A stretch of DNA of 7,020 bases. It comes from an uncultured Eubacteriales bacterium (lineage in GTDB: Bacteria; Bacillota; Clostridia; Oscillospirales; Oscillospiraceae). Position numbers and translations under genes: made by a program. A model generated the notes under the pieces. The model did not search any database and was not told the origin of the DNA. It worked only from the letters and a program-made list of their open reading frames with translations. Of this stretch, positions 1 to 5,860 are shown piece by piece. The stretch lies in contig USAC01000087.1 in the NCBI GenBank assembly GCA_900552475.1, positions 1 to 7,020 of the forward strand, in the 5' to 3' direction. How positions within the stretch are numbered: position 1 is the first letter of the stretch; every line of letters begins with the position of its first letter.

Positions 1-1225
1 GCTCCGTCTGGTGCGGGTCGGCGGGGCTGCGCTTGGCCTGCGGGCTGACCTCCACGGGGTACATGGTGATGAACGTCGGCTGGATGAGCGTGGACTCGAC
101 CTTCTGGTCAAACGTCTCATACAGGGCGTTGCCCCAGGTGTGGGCGACGCCGTCCATGTCGACACCGACGCTCTTTGCCAGCGCCACACCGGCGTCCGCG
201 TCGCCCTCGATGGCCATGAAGTCGGCCCCGGTGACGTTCTTAACCGCGTCGGCCATGGTCACGCGCTTCCACGAGGGGGTGAGGTCGATCTGGTGGCCCA
301 GCCACTCGATCTGGTAGGTGCCGAGGATCTCCTTGGCCGCGCCGGTCAGGATACCCTCGAGGATATCCATCATGCCGTCGAGGTTCGTGTACGCCTGATA
401 CAGCTCGCAGGTGGTGAACTCAGGGTTGTGCTTGGTGTCCATGCCCTCGTTGCGGAAGATGCGGCCGACCTCATACACGCGCTCGAGACCGCCGACGATC
501 AGGCGCTTGAGGTGCAGCTCCGTCGCGATGCGCATATACATGTCGATATCGAGGGTGTTGTGGTGGGTGATGAACGGGCGCGCGTTCGCGCCGCCGGCGA
601 TGGGGCTGAGAACGGGCGTCTCCACCTCCATGAAGCCGAGCCCGTCGAGATAGCGGCGCAGGAAGGCGACAAACTTGCTGCGGATCTCGAAGTTGCGCTT
701 GCTCTCGGGGTTCATGATCAGGTCGACATAGCGGCGGCGGTAGCGCAGCTCCTTGTCGGTCAGGCCGTGGAACTTCTCGGGCAGCGGCTGCAGGGACTTG
801 CTGAGGAGGGTGATGTCATGGGCGCGGACGCTCATCTCGCCCTTCTGCGTGCGGAACACGTCGCCGCGGACGCCGACGATGTCGCCGATGTCGCACTTCT
901 TGAACGCGTTATAGACGGCCTCGTCCATCTCGTCCTTGCGGGCGTAGATCTGAATGCGGCCGGACTTATCCTGCAGGTCGCAGAAGGAGACCTTGCCCAT
1001 GCCGCGCTTGCTCATCAGGCGGCCGGCAACGTGGACCTCGGTGCCCTCGAGCACGTCGAAGCTGTCCTTGATCTCCTGCGCGTGGTGGGTGACGTCGTAC
1101 TTCGTGATGTGGAAGGGGTCGTGTCCCTCGTCCTGCAGCGCCTTGAGCTTCTCGCGGCGCACCTGCAGGATCTGACTCAGATCCTGCTGTTCGTTCTGCT
1201 CGTTATTTCTTGTCTGCTCTGCCAT
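1..1225 (-). CDS. lysS: Lysine--tRNA ligase (class II), 3' end outside window
   Basis: Cytoplasmic class II lysyl-tRNA synthetase, which joins lysine to tRNA-Lys using ATP. 408 codons are visible and the frame is open at the window edge; the usual length is about 490-500 residues, so roughly 90 C-terminal residues, including class II motif 3, are missing. In order: an N-terminal OB-fold anticodon-binding domain (about residues 60-145, with VAGRLMSKRGMGKVSFCDLQ), then the catalytic core. This core carries the family blocks RYVDLI (165-170), motif 1 around FMEVETPVLSPIAGG (198-212), ARPFITHHN (215-223), and motif 2 as RIFRNEGMDTKHNPEFT (255-271). The ATG is chosen because an AAGGAG (1238-1243) lies 12 nt upstream, a slightly long spacing, and the protein aligns by eye with LysS from there. 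It follows greA after 27 nt with no terminator between, so the two are probably cotranscribed. Identification is secure. Confidence 0.97.
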   Translation of the reverse strand, partial: MAEQTRNNEQNEQQDLSQILQVRREKLKALQDEGHDPFHITKYDVTHHAQEIKDSFDVLEGTEVHVAGRLMSKRGMGKVSFCDLQDKSGRIQIYARKDEMDEAVYNAFKKCDIGDIVGVRGDVFRTQKGEMSVRAHDITLLSKSLQPLPEKFHGLTDKELRYRRRYVDLIMNPESKRNFEIRSKFVAFLRRYLDGLGFMEVETPVLSPIAGGANARPFITHHNTLDIDMYMRIATELHLKRLIVGGLERVYEVGRIFRNEGMDTKHNPEFTTCELYQAYTNLDGMMDILEGILTGAAKEILGTYQIEWLGHQIDLTPSWKRVTMADAVKNVTGADFMAIEGDADAGVALAKSVGVDMDGVAHTWGNALYETFDQKVESTLIQPTFITMYPVEVSPQAKRSPADPHQTE

Positions 1226-1252
1226 AGTGCAGTTTCACTCCTTGTGTAGTTG

Positions 1253-1729
1253 TTAGCGTTCGATCTTGTCGACGCGATAGTGAATGACGCCCTTCGGCGC
1301 CTCGACGTTCACCTCGTCGCCCATCTTCGCTCCCATGAGGGCCTTGCCGAAGGGGGAATCCTCGGACACGGCACGGGCCATGACGTCCGCCTCCTGCGTG
1401 CCGACGATGCGGTACTCGGGCAGCTGCTTACCGTTATCGAGGTTCGTCACCGTCACGAGACAGCCGATGGAGATCTTGTCCGAATCAATCTCGGACTCGT
1501 CCACGATCACGGCATGGAGAAGAATCTCCTCCAGCTCGGCGATGCGGGAATAGAGTTTGCCCTGCTCGTTTTTGGCCTCGTCATACTCGCTGTTTTCGGA
1601 CAGGTCGCCGAAGCCGCGGGCCTCTTTAATCAGTTCCGCAATTTCATCCGCGCGGGTCGTTTTGCTGTAGTCGAGCTCTTTTTTCAGCTCATCATACCGA
1701 GCCTGGCTCATTTTGAATTCTTTCACCAT
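1253..1729 (-). CDS. greA: Transcription elongation factor GreA
   Basis: GreA enters the secondary channel of RNA polymerase and stimulates cleavage of the 3' end of backtracked RNA, which rescues stalled complexes. The product is 158 residues, the same length as E. coli GreA. Residues 1-75 form the antiparallel coiled coil. Its tip carries the family signature ARGFGDLSENSEYDEAK (37-53), including the acidic residues D42 and E45 that hold the catalytic magnesium. The C-terminal FKBP-like domain contains SEDSPFGKALMGAKMGDEV, typical of GreA. The reading frame stays open upstream to 1798, but the ATG at 1727-1729 is preferred: it sits 10 nt after AGGAAAGGA and gives the family length. The added upstream residues are basic and unlike GreA. 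It is the first gene after a consensus promoter and is followed closely by lysS, a pairing common in Clostridia. Confidence 0.97.
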   Translation of the reverse strand: MVKEFKMSQARYDELKKELDYSKTTRADEIAELIKEARGFGDLSENSEYDEAKNEQGKLYSRIAELEEILLHAVIVDESEIDSDKISIGCLVTVTNLDNGKQLPEYRIVGTQEADVMARAVSEDSPFGKALMGAKMGDEVNVEAPKGVIHYRVDKIER

Positions 1730-1755
1730 GCTGCTACATCCTTTCCTATGAACCT

Positions 1756-1769
1756 GCGGCTTTTGCCGC
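1756..1769 (-). other. Small hairpin in greA 5' leader
   Basis: A perfect 5-bp G+C stem (GCGGC / GCCGC) around an AAAA loop lies in the roughly 70-nt untranslated leader of greA. There is no U-run after it, so it is not an intrinsic terminator. It ends about 26 nt before the start codon and could modestly influence translation or mRNA stability. The function is unknown and chance is possible. Confidence 0.3.
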
Positions 1770-1803
1770 TTGATATACCGATAATTATAATATGGCACAT
1801 TGC

Positions 1804-1832
1804 ATTATAGAGAGTTTCCCGCGGCCTGTCAA
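1804..1832 (-). promoter_or_regulatory. Consensus sigma-A promoter for greA-lysS
   Basis: On the minus strand, TTGACA (1827-1832) is followed by exactly 17 nt and then TATAAT (1804-1809), matching both consensus hexamers at every position with ideal spacing. Transcription should start near 1797, giving a greA leader of about 68 nt. The -35 box overlaps the stop codon (1829-1831) of the upstream unrecognised gene. No terminator separates the two, so any transcript of that gene would continue into greA. Confidence 0.85.
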
Positions 1833-2518
1833 GCGTTGTGTTGCACAGATTTCACGCCAATGGCCGCAATCGGGAGCTTTCCCGCCTGAAAAAGTGCACA
1901 GAGCAGGCGGCCGTCCGGCGGGAGCGGGCCGAGCGTGGGCGCATACGCCGCCGAGAGTGCGTATTCCACCGACTGCCGCGCGCGGCAGCCGGTGCCGAGA
2001 AAGAGCGCGGGCGCGCTGCCCTTGCGCTCGCCGAAGCAGACCTCCGCATCCGGGGACGCCCCGCCCGCGCACAGGCCGAAGCGGCGGCGCAGGTAATCGC
2101 TCAGGTCCTCCTGCCCCGCTCCGACGTCGAGCAGGAGCCTGCGCGCGGCATGCGCGAGCTCCTCTGCCGCGGCATACACCGCGGGCGACGCCGCCGGGGC
2201 CGAGAGCAGCACCGCCGGGATCCGCGCACCGTCCTCCGCCCCCGTCAGGGCGCGCAGAAGCGGCGTGAGCAGCGCGCGGCGCAGCGCCGTCTCGTCCGGG
2301 TCGGCGATGCCGCATAACGCCGCACGCGGCGTGAGCGCGTCCGGCAGGATGGCGCAACGGACATCCCCCGCCCGCCGCAGCCGCCGGAGCGTGCGCAGCA
2401 CCCGCCGCGCCGGGACATCCCGTGCCGTGAGATACAGCACCGGCAGTCCGCACGGGCACAGCAGTTCCGTCTGCACGCATCCCCACCGCCCCGGCGTCCA
2501 GTCCACATACGTCAGCAA
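1829..2518 (-). CDS. Unrecognised 229-residue protein, probably cytoplasmic
   Basis: I do not recognise the family. The frame looks truly coding: codons end overwhelmingly in G or C, and the residue pattern is protein-like (alternating hydrophobic stretches such as IPAVLLSAP at 100-108 and LPVLYLTA at 25-32). No signal peptide or convincing membrane segment is visible. It is rich in Arg and Ala (a basic run around residues 38-50, RRVLRTLRRLRR) and has nine cysteines at 14, 21, 23, 55, 69, 150, 161, 178 and 207. The CPC pair at 21-23 might bind metal, but no second pair is close by. A stretch RRLLLDVGAGQEDLSDYLRRRFGL (126-149) looks like a strand followed by a helix. No ATG is available near the 5' end in this frame. 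The best start is TTG at 2516-2518, six nt after GGAGGGG (2525-2531), and both lie inside the terminator of the upstream operon. It ends inside the greA promoter. It is G+C-richer than its neighbours. Function unknown. Confidence 0.72.
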   Translation of the reverse strand: MLTYVDWTPGRWGCVQTELLCPCGLPVLYLTARDVPARRVLRTLRRLRRAGDVRCAILPDALTPRAALCGIADPDETALRRALLTPLLRALTGAEDGARIPAVLLSAPAASPAVYAAAEELAHAARRLLLDVGAGQEDLSDYLRRRFGLCAGGASPDAEVCFGERKGSAPALFLGTGCRARQSVEYALSAAYAPTLGPLPPDGRLLCALFQAGKLPIAAIGVKSVQHNA

Positions 2519-2556
2519 AAAAATCCCCTCCCGCCCAGTGTACGGAGCGGGAGGGG
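2517..2556 (-). terminator. Intrinsic terminator of ftsE-ftsX-M23 operon
   Basis: On the minus strand a perfect 10-bp G+C-rich stem (arms 2547-2556 and 2525-2534, CCCCTCCCGC and its complement) encloses a 12-nt loop. After one A it is followed by seven T residues (2517-2523). It begins 15 nt after the stop codon of the M23 peptidase gene, so it is well placed to end that operon. The descending arm also contains GGAGGGG, which is the only good Shine-Dalgarno for the next gene downstream. Confidence 0.9.
2525..2531 (-). promoter_or_regulatory. Ribosome-binding site embedded in terminator stem
   Basis: GGAGGGG lies six nt before the proposed TTG start of the unrecognised gene and decides that start. 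It forms part of the 3' arm of the terminator hairpin, so in any read-through RNA that folds the hairpin the site would be paired and poorly accessible. The motif may also be only a by-product of the stem sequence. Confidence 0.5.
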
Positions 2557-2571
2557 GAAGTATGCGGGATT

Positions 2572-3708
2572 TTACCAGTACCGGATGTACCCCGGCAGGT
2601 AGGGCAGCGGGTCGATGCGGGTGCGGTTGACCCAGATTTCATAGTGGACGTGCGGGCCGGTAGACGCGCCCGTGGAACCGCACAGGCCGATAACCTCGCC
2701 CTGCGAGACGGTCTGGCCGACGCTGACAAGGCGCTTGCTCATGTGGCCGTAGAGCGTGTAGTTGCCGCCGCCGTGGTCGATCTGAACGTAGTTCCCATAG
2801 CCGCCCGCGTCATACGACGAGACGATGACCGTACCGGCCTTGGTGGCATAGATGCTGCTTCCGTAGCTCGCGCCGATGTCGACGCCCTTGTGGTTCGTCG
2901 AGCCAATGCCGCCGGGGGACGTGCGCTTGCCAAAGGGCGAGGTGATGTACCTCGCACTGCACGGCCAGATGTAATCACCGCTCGTCGCGGGGGTGGATGG
3001 CGTCTCCTGGCGGTTCTTAATCTCCTGCTCGATGCGGTCGGCGGAGGCCTCCTCGGCCGCGGCCATCTTCTGCATCTGGGAGGCGTCGGTGGAGAGCTGC
3101 TCATAGAGCTTGTCGGCCTCGGCGCGCTGCTCGGCGAGCTCCGCCTGCCGCGTCTCAAGCTCGGACTTCTGGCTCTCGAGGTTGTCCTTATCGGACTGGA
3201 TCTGCGCGCGCAGATCCTGCAGCGTCGCGATGACGCTCTTGTCGTGCTCGGCGACCTCGTTGACAAAGTCGATCCGGCTCAGCAGATCCGTAAAGCTCGA
3301 CGCCTTGAACAGCACCGACCAGTACGAGAGCGTGCCGCGCTCCTCCTCGCTGCGCACCTGCTCGCAGAAGAGCTCGTACTGCGCCTCTTCCTTCTTCTGG
3401 TTCTCGGCCAGCTCGCTCTCGAGCGCGGTAATCTGGGCGCTGGCGTTGTCGATCTGCGACTGCAGCAGATTATTCTGCTCGTCGAGGACGTTCTTCTGGG
3501 CGAGGGCGTCGGCCTTGCTGCTCTGCAGCTCGGAGAGCTGCTTTTTTAGCTCGGCGAGTCTGGCCTTGGACGCCGCGGCCTGATCCTGCAGCTCGGAGAG
3601 CGTCGCGGCCTCGGCCGTCTCCGCCCCGCCGGGGGCGACGGCGATGATCGAAACCGTCATCAGCGCGGCGAGGAGCATGCAGAAAAGTCGTTTCATGGGT
3701 TTCTTCAT
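2572..3708 (-). CDS. Secreted coiled-coil M23 (LytM) peptidase, likely FtsEX partner
   Basis: A 378-residue exported peptidoglycan endopeptidase. Residues 1-35 are a signal peptide: a basic MKKPMKR start, a hydrophobic core, and an AEAA cleavage region. Residues 36 to about 235 are a long coiled coil rich in Glu, Gln, Lys and Ala. It is interrupted at 126-160 by LSYWSVLFKASSFTDLLSRIDFV, split here as LSYWSVLFKASS and FTDLLSRIDFV, which resembles the conserved segment of EnvC and PcsB/CwlO-type FtsEX partners. A short Pro/Thr/Ser linker (236-243) leads to the M23 domain. All its key residues are present: H273 and D277 (NHKGVD), H322 (YGHMS), and H353 and H355 (GPHVHYE), so it should be an active zinc enzyme. 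The ATG at 3708 sits 5 nt after AAGGAGG (3714-3720). The gene follows ftsX by 14 nt and precedes a terminator, so it is the last gene of the operon. By family knowledge, FtsEX activates such proteins at division or elongation sites; the pairing here is inferred from position. Confidence 0.93.
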   Translation of the reverse strand: MKKPMKRLFCMLLAALMTVSIIAVAPGGAETAEAATLSELQDQAAASKARLAELKKQLSELQSSKADALAQKNVLDEQNNLLQSQIDNASAQITALESELAENQKKEEAQYELFCEQVRSEEERGTLSYWSVLFKASSFTDLLSRIDFVNEVAEHDKSVIATLQDLRAQIQSDKDNLESQKSELETRQAELAEQRAEADKLYEQLSTDASQMQKMAAAEEASADRIEQEIKNRQETPSTPATSGDYIWPCSARYITSPFGKRTSPGGIGSTNHKGVDIGASYGSSIYATKAGTVIVSSYDAGGYGNYVQIDHGGGNYTLYGHMSKRLVSVGQTVSQGEVIGLCGSTGASTGPHVHYEIWVNRTRIDPLPYLPGYIRYW

Positions 3709-3722
3709 AGGATCCTCCTTTT

Positions 3723-4607
3723 TTACACCTGCAGGAACTTGCGGATGGCCGTCAGGCTGCCGCCGACGCCGACGAGGATGCCGACACCGCCGAACACCAC
3801 AGCCACCGGCAGCCAGATCTTCTGGAAGGCGACAACCTTCAGCAGCTGGAGCGTGTCGGAATTGGCGATGCCCTGCGCGACGCCCGCGTACAGGAGCCAC
3901 TGCAGGAAGAACGCGACGATCGCGCCGCACAGGCCGATGAGCAGACCCTCGAACACGAAGGGCCAGCGGATGAAGCCGTTCGTCGCGCCGACCATCTTCA
4001 TGATGGCGATCTCATCGCGGCGATCGAACGTGGTGAGCTTGATGGTATTGGAGATGATGAACACCGACACCACGAGCAGAATCGCGATCAGCGCGGCGCT
4101 GATGACGCTCGCGATGTTGCGCACGGTGATAAAGCCGTTGGAGACGGCCTCGTCGGCGCGGATCTTCACGATGCCGGGGATCTGCTCGAGCGCATCGGTC
4201 GTCTGCTTCATCTGGTTCAGATCCGTCAGGTGCAGGACGAAGCGGTGGCGGAAGATGCTCGCGTCGAGGTCGGAGTATAGATCATTCTCGTCATACTGCT
4301 CAACATAGGTGTCGCGCGCCTGCTCGCGTGAGACGAATGTGCAGTCCGCCACGTTCGGCACACTCTCGAGCTGCGGCTGCAGGGCGCGCGCCTCCTCCTC
4401 GGAGAGGTTCTCGTCGACAAAGGCGAGCACCGCGTTCTCCCGCTGCAGATCCTTCAGGTTCTCGTTGGCGTTGTAGGCCACGAGGGTAAACGTCCCCATA
4501 ATCAGCAGGCAGGCCACCGTGATGCCGATGGCCGCAAAGGACATAAAGCCGTGGGAGAACATGTTCTTGACGCCCTCCCGGAAGAAATATTTAAAATTGT
4601 GTCTCAT
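3723..4607 (-). CDS. ftsX: Cell-division ABC transporter permease-like protein FtsX
   Basis: The membrane half of FtsEX; rather than transporting a substrate it passes ATP-driven conformational change to hydrolases outside the membrane. The 294-residue length is normal for Gram-positive FtsX. Four membrane segments are visible at about 21-45, 165-187, 216-240 and 264-286. An extracellular domain of about 115 residues lies between the first two, where the hydrolase partner would bind. The most conserved block runs from NTIKLTTFDRRDEIAIMKMV (187-206) into GATNGFIRWPFVFEG (207-221), the cytoplasmic coupling loop that meets FtsE. The N-terminal NFKYFFREGVKNMFSHG (4-20) is also typical. The start codon overlaps the ftsE stop as ATGA, with GGTGG/AGGTGG 4 nt upstream, so the two are translationally coupled. 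The M23 peptidase gene follows after 14 nt. Confidence 0.97.
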   Translation of the reverse strand: MRHNFKYFFREGVKNMFSHGFMSFAAIGITVACLLIMGTFTLVAYNANENLKDLQRENAVLAFVDENLSEEEARALQPQLESVPNVADCTFVSREQARDTYVEQYDENDLYSDLDASIFRHRFVLHLTDLNQMKQTTDALEQIPGIVKIRADEAVSNGFITVRNIASVISAALIAILLVVSVFIISNTIKLTTFDRRDEIAIMKMVGATNGFIRWPFVFEGLLIGLCGAIVAFFLQWLLYAGVAQGIANSDTLQLLKVVAFQKIWLPVAVVFGGVGILVGVGGSLTAIRKFLQV

Positions 4608-5287
4608 TCCGCCACCTCATAAGTTCCCATGCCGGAGCCGGCGACCACGCCGCTGTCGATCATGATGACGCGCTTGTCAAAATGGTTCACCAGACCCTTC
4701 TCGTGGGTCACGACGACGACCGTCGTCCCCAGCGCGTTGATGCGCTCGAGCAGGGTCATGATCTCCAGCGAGCGGTTCGGGTCGAGGTTGCCGGTCGGCT
4801 CGTCGGCGACGATCGTGCTGGGGTTGTTGACAAGGGCGCGGGCGATGGCGACGCGCTGCTGCTCGCCGCCGGAGAGCTCGTCCGGATAGCGCTGCCCTTT
4901 CCCGGCCAGACCGACCAGATCGAGCACATAGGGGATGCGGTTTTTGATCTCGCGCGGGCTCGCGCCGACGGCGCGCATCGCGAGGCTCAGGTTGTCGTAC
5001 ACCGTTTTCTTGCCGATCAGGCGGAAATCCTGAAAAATTACGCCGATCGTGCGGCGCATGTAGGGGATCTGCTTGTCCGAGATGCGGCTCATGGAGAAGC
5101 CGTTGATCATGACGCGGCCCTCCGTGGGAAGGATCTCGCCGGTCAGGAGCTTGATGATGGTGGACTTGCCGGAGCCGGACGGGCCGACGAGGAACACGAA
5201 CTCCCCGTCCTCTATCGTAAAGGAGATCCCGCGCAGGGCCTCCGTTCCGTTGTCGTATGTCTTGACGACGTCTTTTAAGCGAATCAT
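4604..5287 (-). CDS. ftsE: Cell-division ATP-binding protein FtsE
   Basis: Cytoplasmic ATPase of the FtsEX complex. It is 227 residues, close to the usual 220-230. All ABC motifs are present: Walker A GPSGSGKST (35-43), Q-loop Q86 in IFQDFRL, signature LSGGEQQR (138-145), Walker B IVADEP with catalytic E163, D-loop GNLDP (166-170), and H-loop H195 in VVTHEKG. The DFRLI segment (87-91) and the start MIRLKDVVKTY are typical of FtsE rather than of other small ABC ATPases, and the gene partner ftsX settles the assignment. The frame continues 12 codons upstream of the ATG at 5285-5287, but family alignment starts here. The nearest Shine-Dalgarno, AGAGG (5299-5303), is weak and 11 nt away. It is the first gene of the operon, about 79 nt downstream of a predicted transcription start. 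Confidence 0.97.
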   Translation of the reverse strand: MIRLKDVVKTYDNGTEALRGISFTIEDGEFVFLVGPSGSGKSTIIKLLTGEILPTEGRVMINGFSMSRISDKQIPYMRRTIGVIFQDFRLIGKKTVYDNLSLAMRAVGASPREIKNRIPYVLDLVGLAGKGQRYPDELSGGEQQRVAIARALVNNPSTIVADEPTGNLDPNRSLEIMTLLERINALGTTVVVVTHEKGLVNHFDKRVIMIDSGVVAGSGMGTYEVAE

Positions 5288-5372
5288 ATCAGTAAAAACC
5301 TCTTTCGTTTCCGTAAAACACAATGAAATGCAATATTAAGACAAAGTGCGGCTTTATTCCACATATAAACTT

Positions 5373-5401
5373 ATTATATACAAAAGGTTACATAATGGCA
5401 A
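5373..5401 (-). promoter_or_regulatory. Sigma-A promoter for ftsE-ftsX-M23 operon
   Basis: On the minus strand, TTGCCA (5396-5401, five of six consensus bases) is followed by 17 nt and a perfect TATAAT (5373-5378). Transcription should start near 5366, giving an A+T-rich leader of about 79 nt before ftsE. No riboswitch or hairpin of note is seen in that leader. Confidence 0.75.
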
Positions 5402-5510
5402 GAGGAAAGATTTTAAAAATTCATGAATTCCGCGCACCCCTCCCCCGCCCTCTTTGGCAGAAGACGCAAAAATTATTCGCCGATTGCGGGCTTTTTGATG
5501 CTTTTTTCGG
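5402..5510. other. Spacer between divergent ftsE and ileS promoters
   Basis: About 109 nt separate the two outward-facing -35 boxes. The left half is A+T-rich and contains a perfect 12-bp palindrome, AATTCATGAATT (5418-5429), centred about 22 nt upstream of the ftsE -35 box. The rest is a pyrimidine-rich stretch and T-runs. A 63-codon open frame crosses the region on the plus strand, but it has no clear ribosome-binding site and crosses the ftsE promoter, so I do not call it a gene. The palindrome could be an operator, but a chance origin cannot be ruled out. Confidence 0.4.
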
Positions 5511-5539
5511 TTGACAAACGGCAAAAGTGCGGGTAAAAT
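5511..5539 (+). promoter_or_regulatory. Sigma-A promoter for ileS T-box leader
   Basis: A perfect TTGACA (5511-5516), a 17-nt spacer and TAAAAT (5534-5539, five of six) form a strong promoter. Transcription should start near 5546, just before stem I of the T-box, leaving a leader of about 315 nt before the ileS start codon. Confidence 0.85.
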
Positions 5540-5545
5540 ATCGCC

Positions 5546-5817
5546 TATAGAGCATATCTGCGATGATGGGGATCAGTAGCGCCTGTTTCCGTGCCAAGAG
5601 AGCCGCCGTTTGGTGAAAGGCGGACACAAGGCAGGCCGCGAATATCACCCCGGAGCTTCCGGCTGAAACGACAGTAGGCACGGACGGCGGAGGGCCGTTA
5701 CCTTCCCTCGCCCACGGTTGGTGGGGCCGAGCGGCCGGCTGCTGTACAGCCGGCAACGAGAGTGGTACCGCAGAGGTTATTGCGCCTTTGTCTCTTCGGG
5801 AGACAGGGGCGTTTTTT
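5546..5817 (+). promoter_or_regulatory. T-box riboswitch, isoleucine-specific
   Basis: This leader RNA binds tRNA-Ile and lets transcription enter ileS when the tRNA is uncharged. Stem I closes through GGGG (5568-5571) with CCCC (5648-5651). Its specifier domain has the loop-E pair AGTA (5575-5578) opposite GAA (5640-5642), with specifier codon ATC (5644-5646, Ile) followed by an A. The distal part has GCCTG (5581-5585) paired with CAGGC (5632-5636), and the T-loop elements AGAGAG (5597-5602) and GGTGAAAG (5612-5619) that contact the tRNA elbow, flanking a CCGCC/GGCGG helix. A stem II-type hairpin (ACGGC 5684-5688 with GCCGT 5694-5698) and stem III (8 bp, 5734-5741 with 5747-5754) follow. The T-box core GAGAGTGGTACCGC (5758-5771) contains TGGT (5763-5766), which complements the ACCA end expected of tRNA-Ile with discriminator A. 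It ends in a terminator that competes with the antiterminator. Confidence 0.95.
5783..5817 (+). terminator. Regulated terminator of the ileS T-box
   Basis: A 12-bp stem (5783-5794 with 5800-5811, including two G-U pairs) with a five-nt TTCGG loop is followed by six T residues (5812-5817). Upstream bases GCAA (5753-5756) can pair with TTGC (5780-5783) at the base of the antiterminator. That helix takes the first base of the terminator's 5' arm, so at their edges the two folds are mutually exclusive, as expected of a T-box switch. Confidence 0.9.
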
Positions 5818-5860
5818 GTTTTGCTGATAAACGGAATATAACGATAAAAGGAGACGCATT

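Noticed and set aside
11..1249. 412-codon open frame on the plus strand opposite lysS
   Set aside because: lysS on the minus strand matches its family along its whole length. Long antisense frames are expected opposite G/C-ending codons, and this one resembles no protein.
1838..2317. Plus-strand frames of about 120-160 codons within 1792-2630
   Set aside because: Arg/Ala/Pro-rich low-information translations opposite the coding frame, with no ribosome-binding sites and with the greA promoter or terminator inside or next to them.
2569..2577. Possible extended -10 promoter (TGGTAAAAT, minus) at the end of the M23 gene
   Set aside because: There is no matching -35 box and the bases are simply the last codons, stop codon and following bases of the gene. 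Any transcript would also meet the terminator at once. It remains only a weak alternative source of expression for the unrecognised gene.
1785..2729. 314-codon minus-strand frame overlapping the unrecognised gene
   Set aside because: It runs through the M23 gene end, the terminator and the greA promoter, and is a run of Arg/Ala/Gly typical of an out-of-frame reading. The 1829-2518 frame has the better codon pattern and a ribosome-binding site.
5477..5496. Possible terminator before the ileS promoter (short G+C stem then T-run)
   Set aside because: The stem is only three or four pairs, too weak for an intrinsic terminator, and no plus-strand gene lies upstream to need one.
5323..5514. 63-codon plus-strand frame between ftsE and ileS
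   Set aside because: It has no good Shine-Dalgarno, no promoter facing it and no recognisable sequence. It overlaps the ftsE promoter and ends next to the ileS -35 box.
5589..5683. Seven-base complement between CCGTGCC (5589-5595) and GGCACGG (5677-5683)
   Set aside because: It would compete with stem I of a fully canonical T-box, and a seven-base match is expected by chance in G+C-rich RNA of this length.
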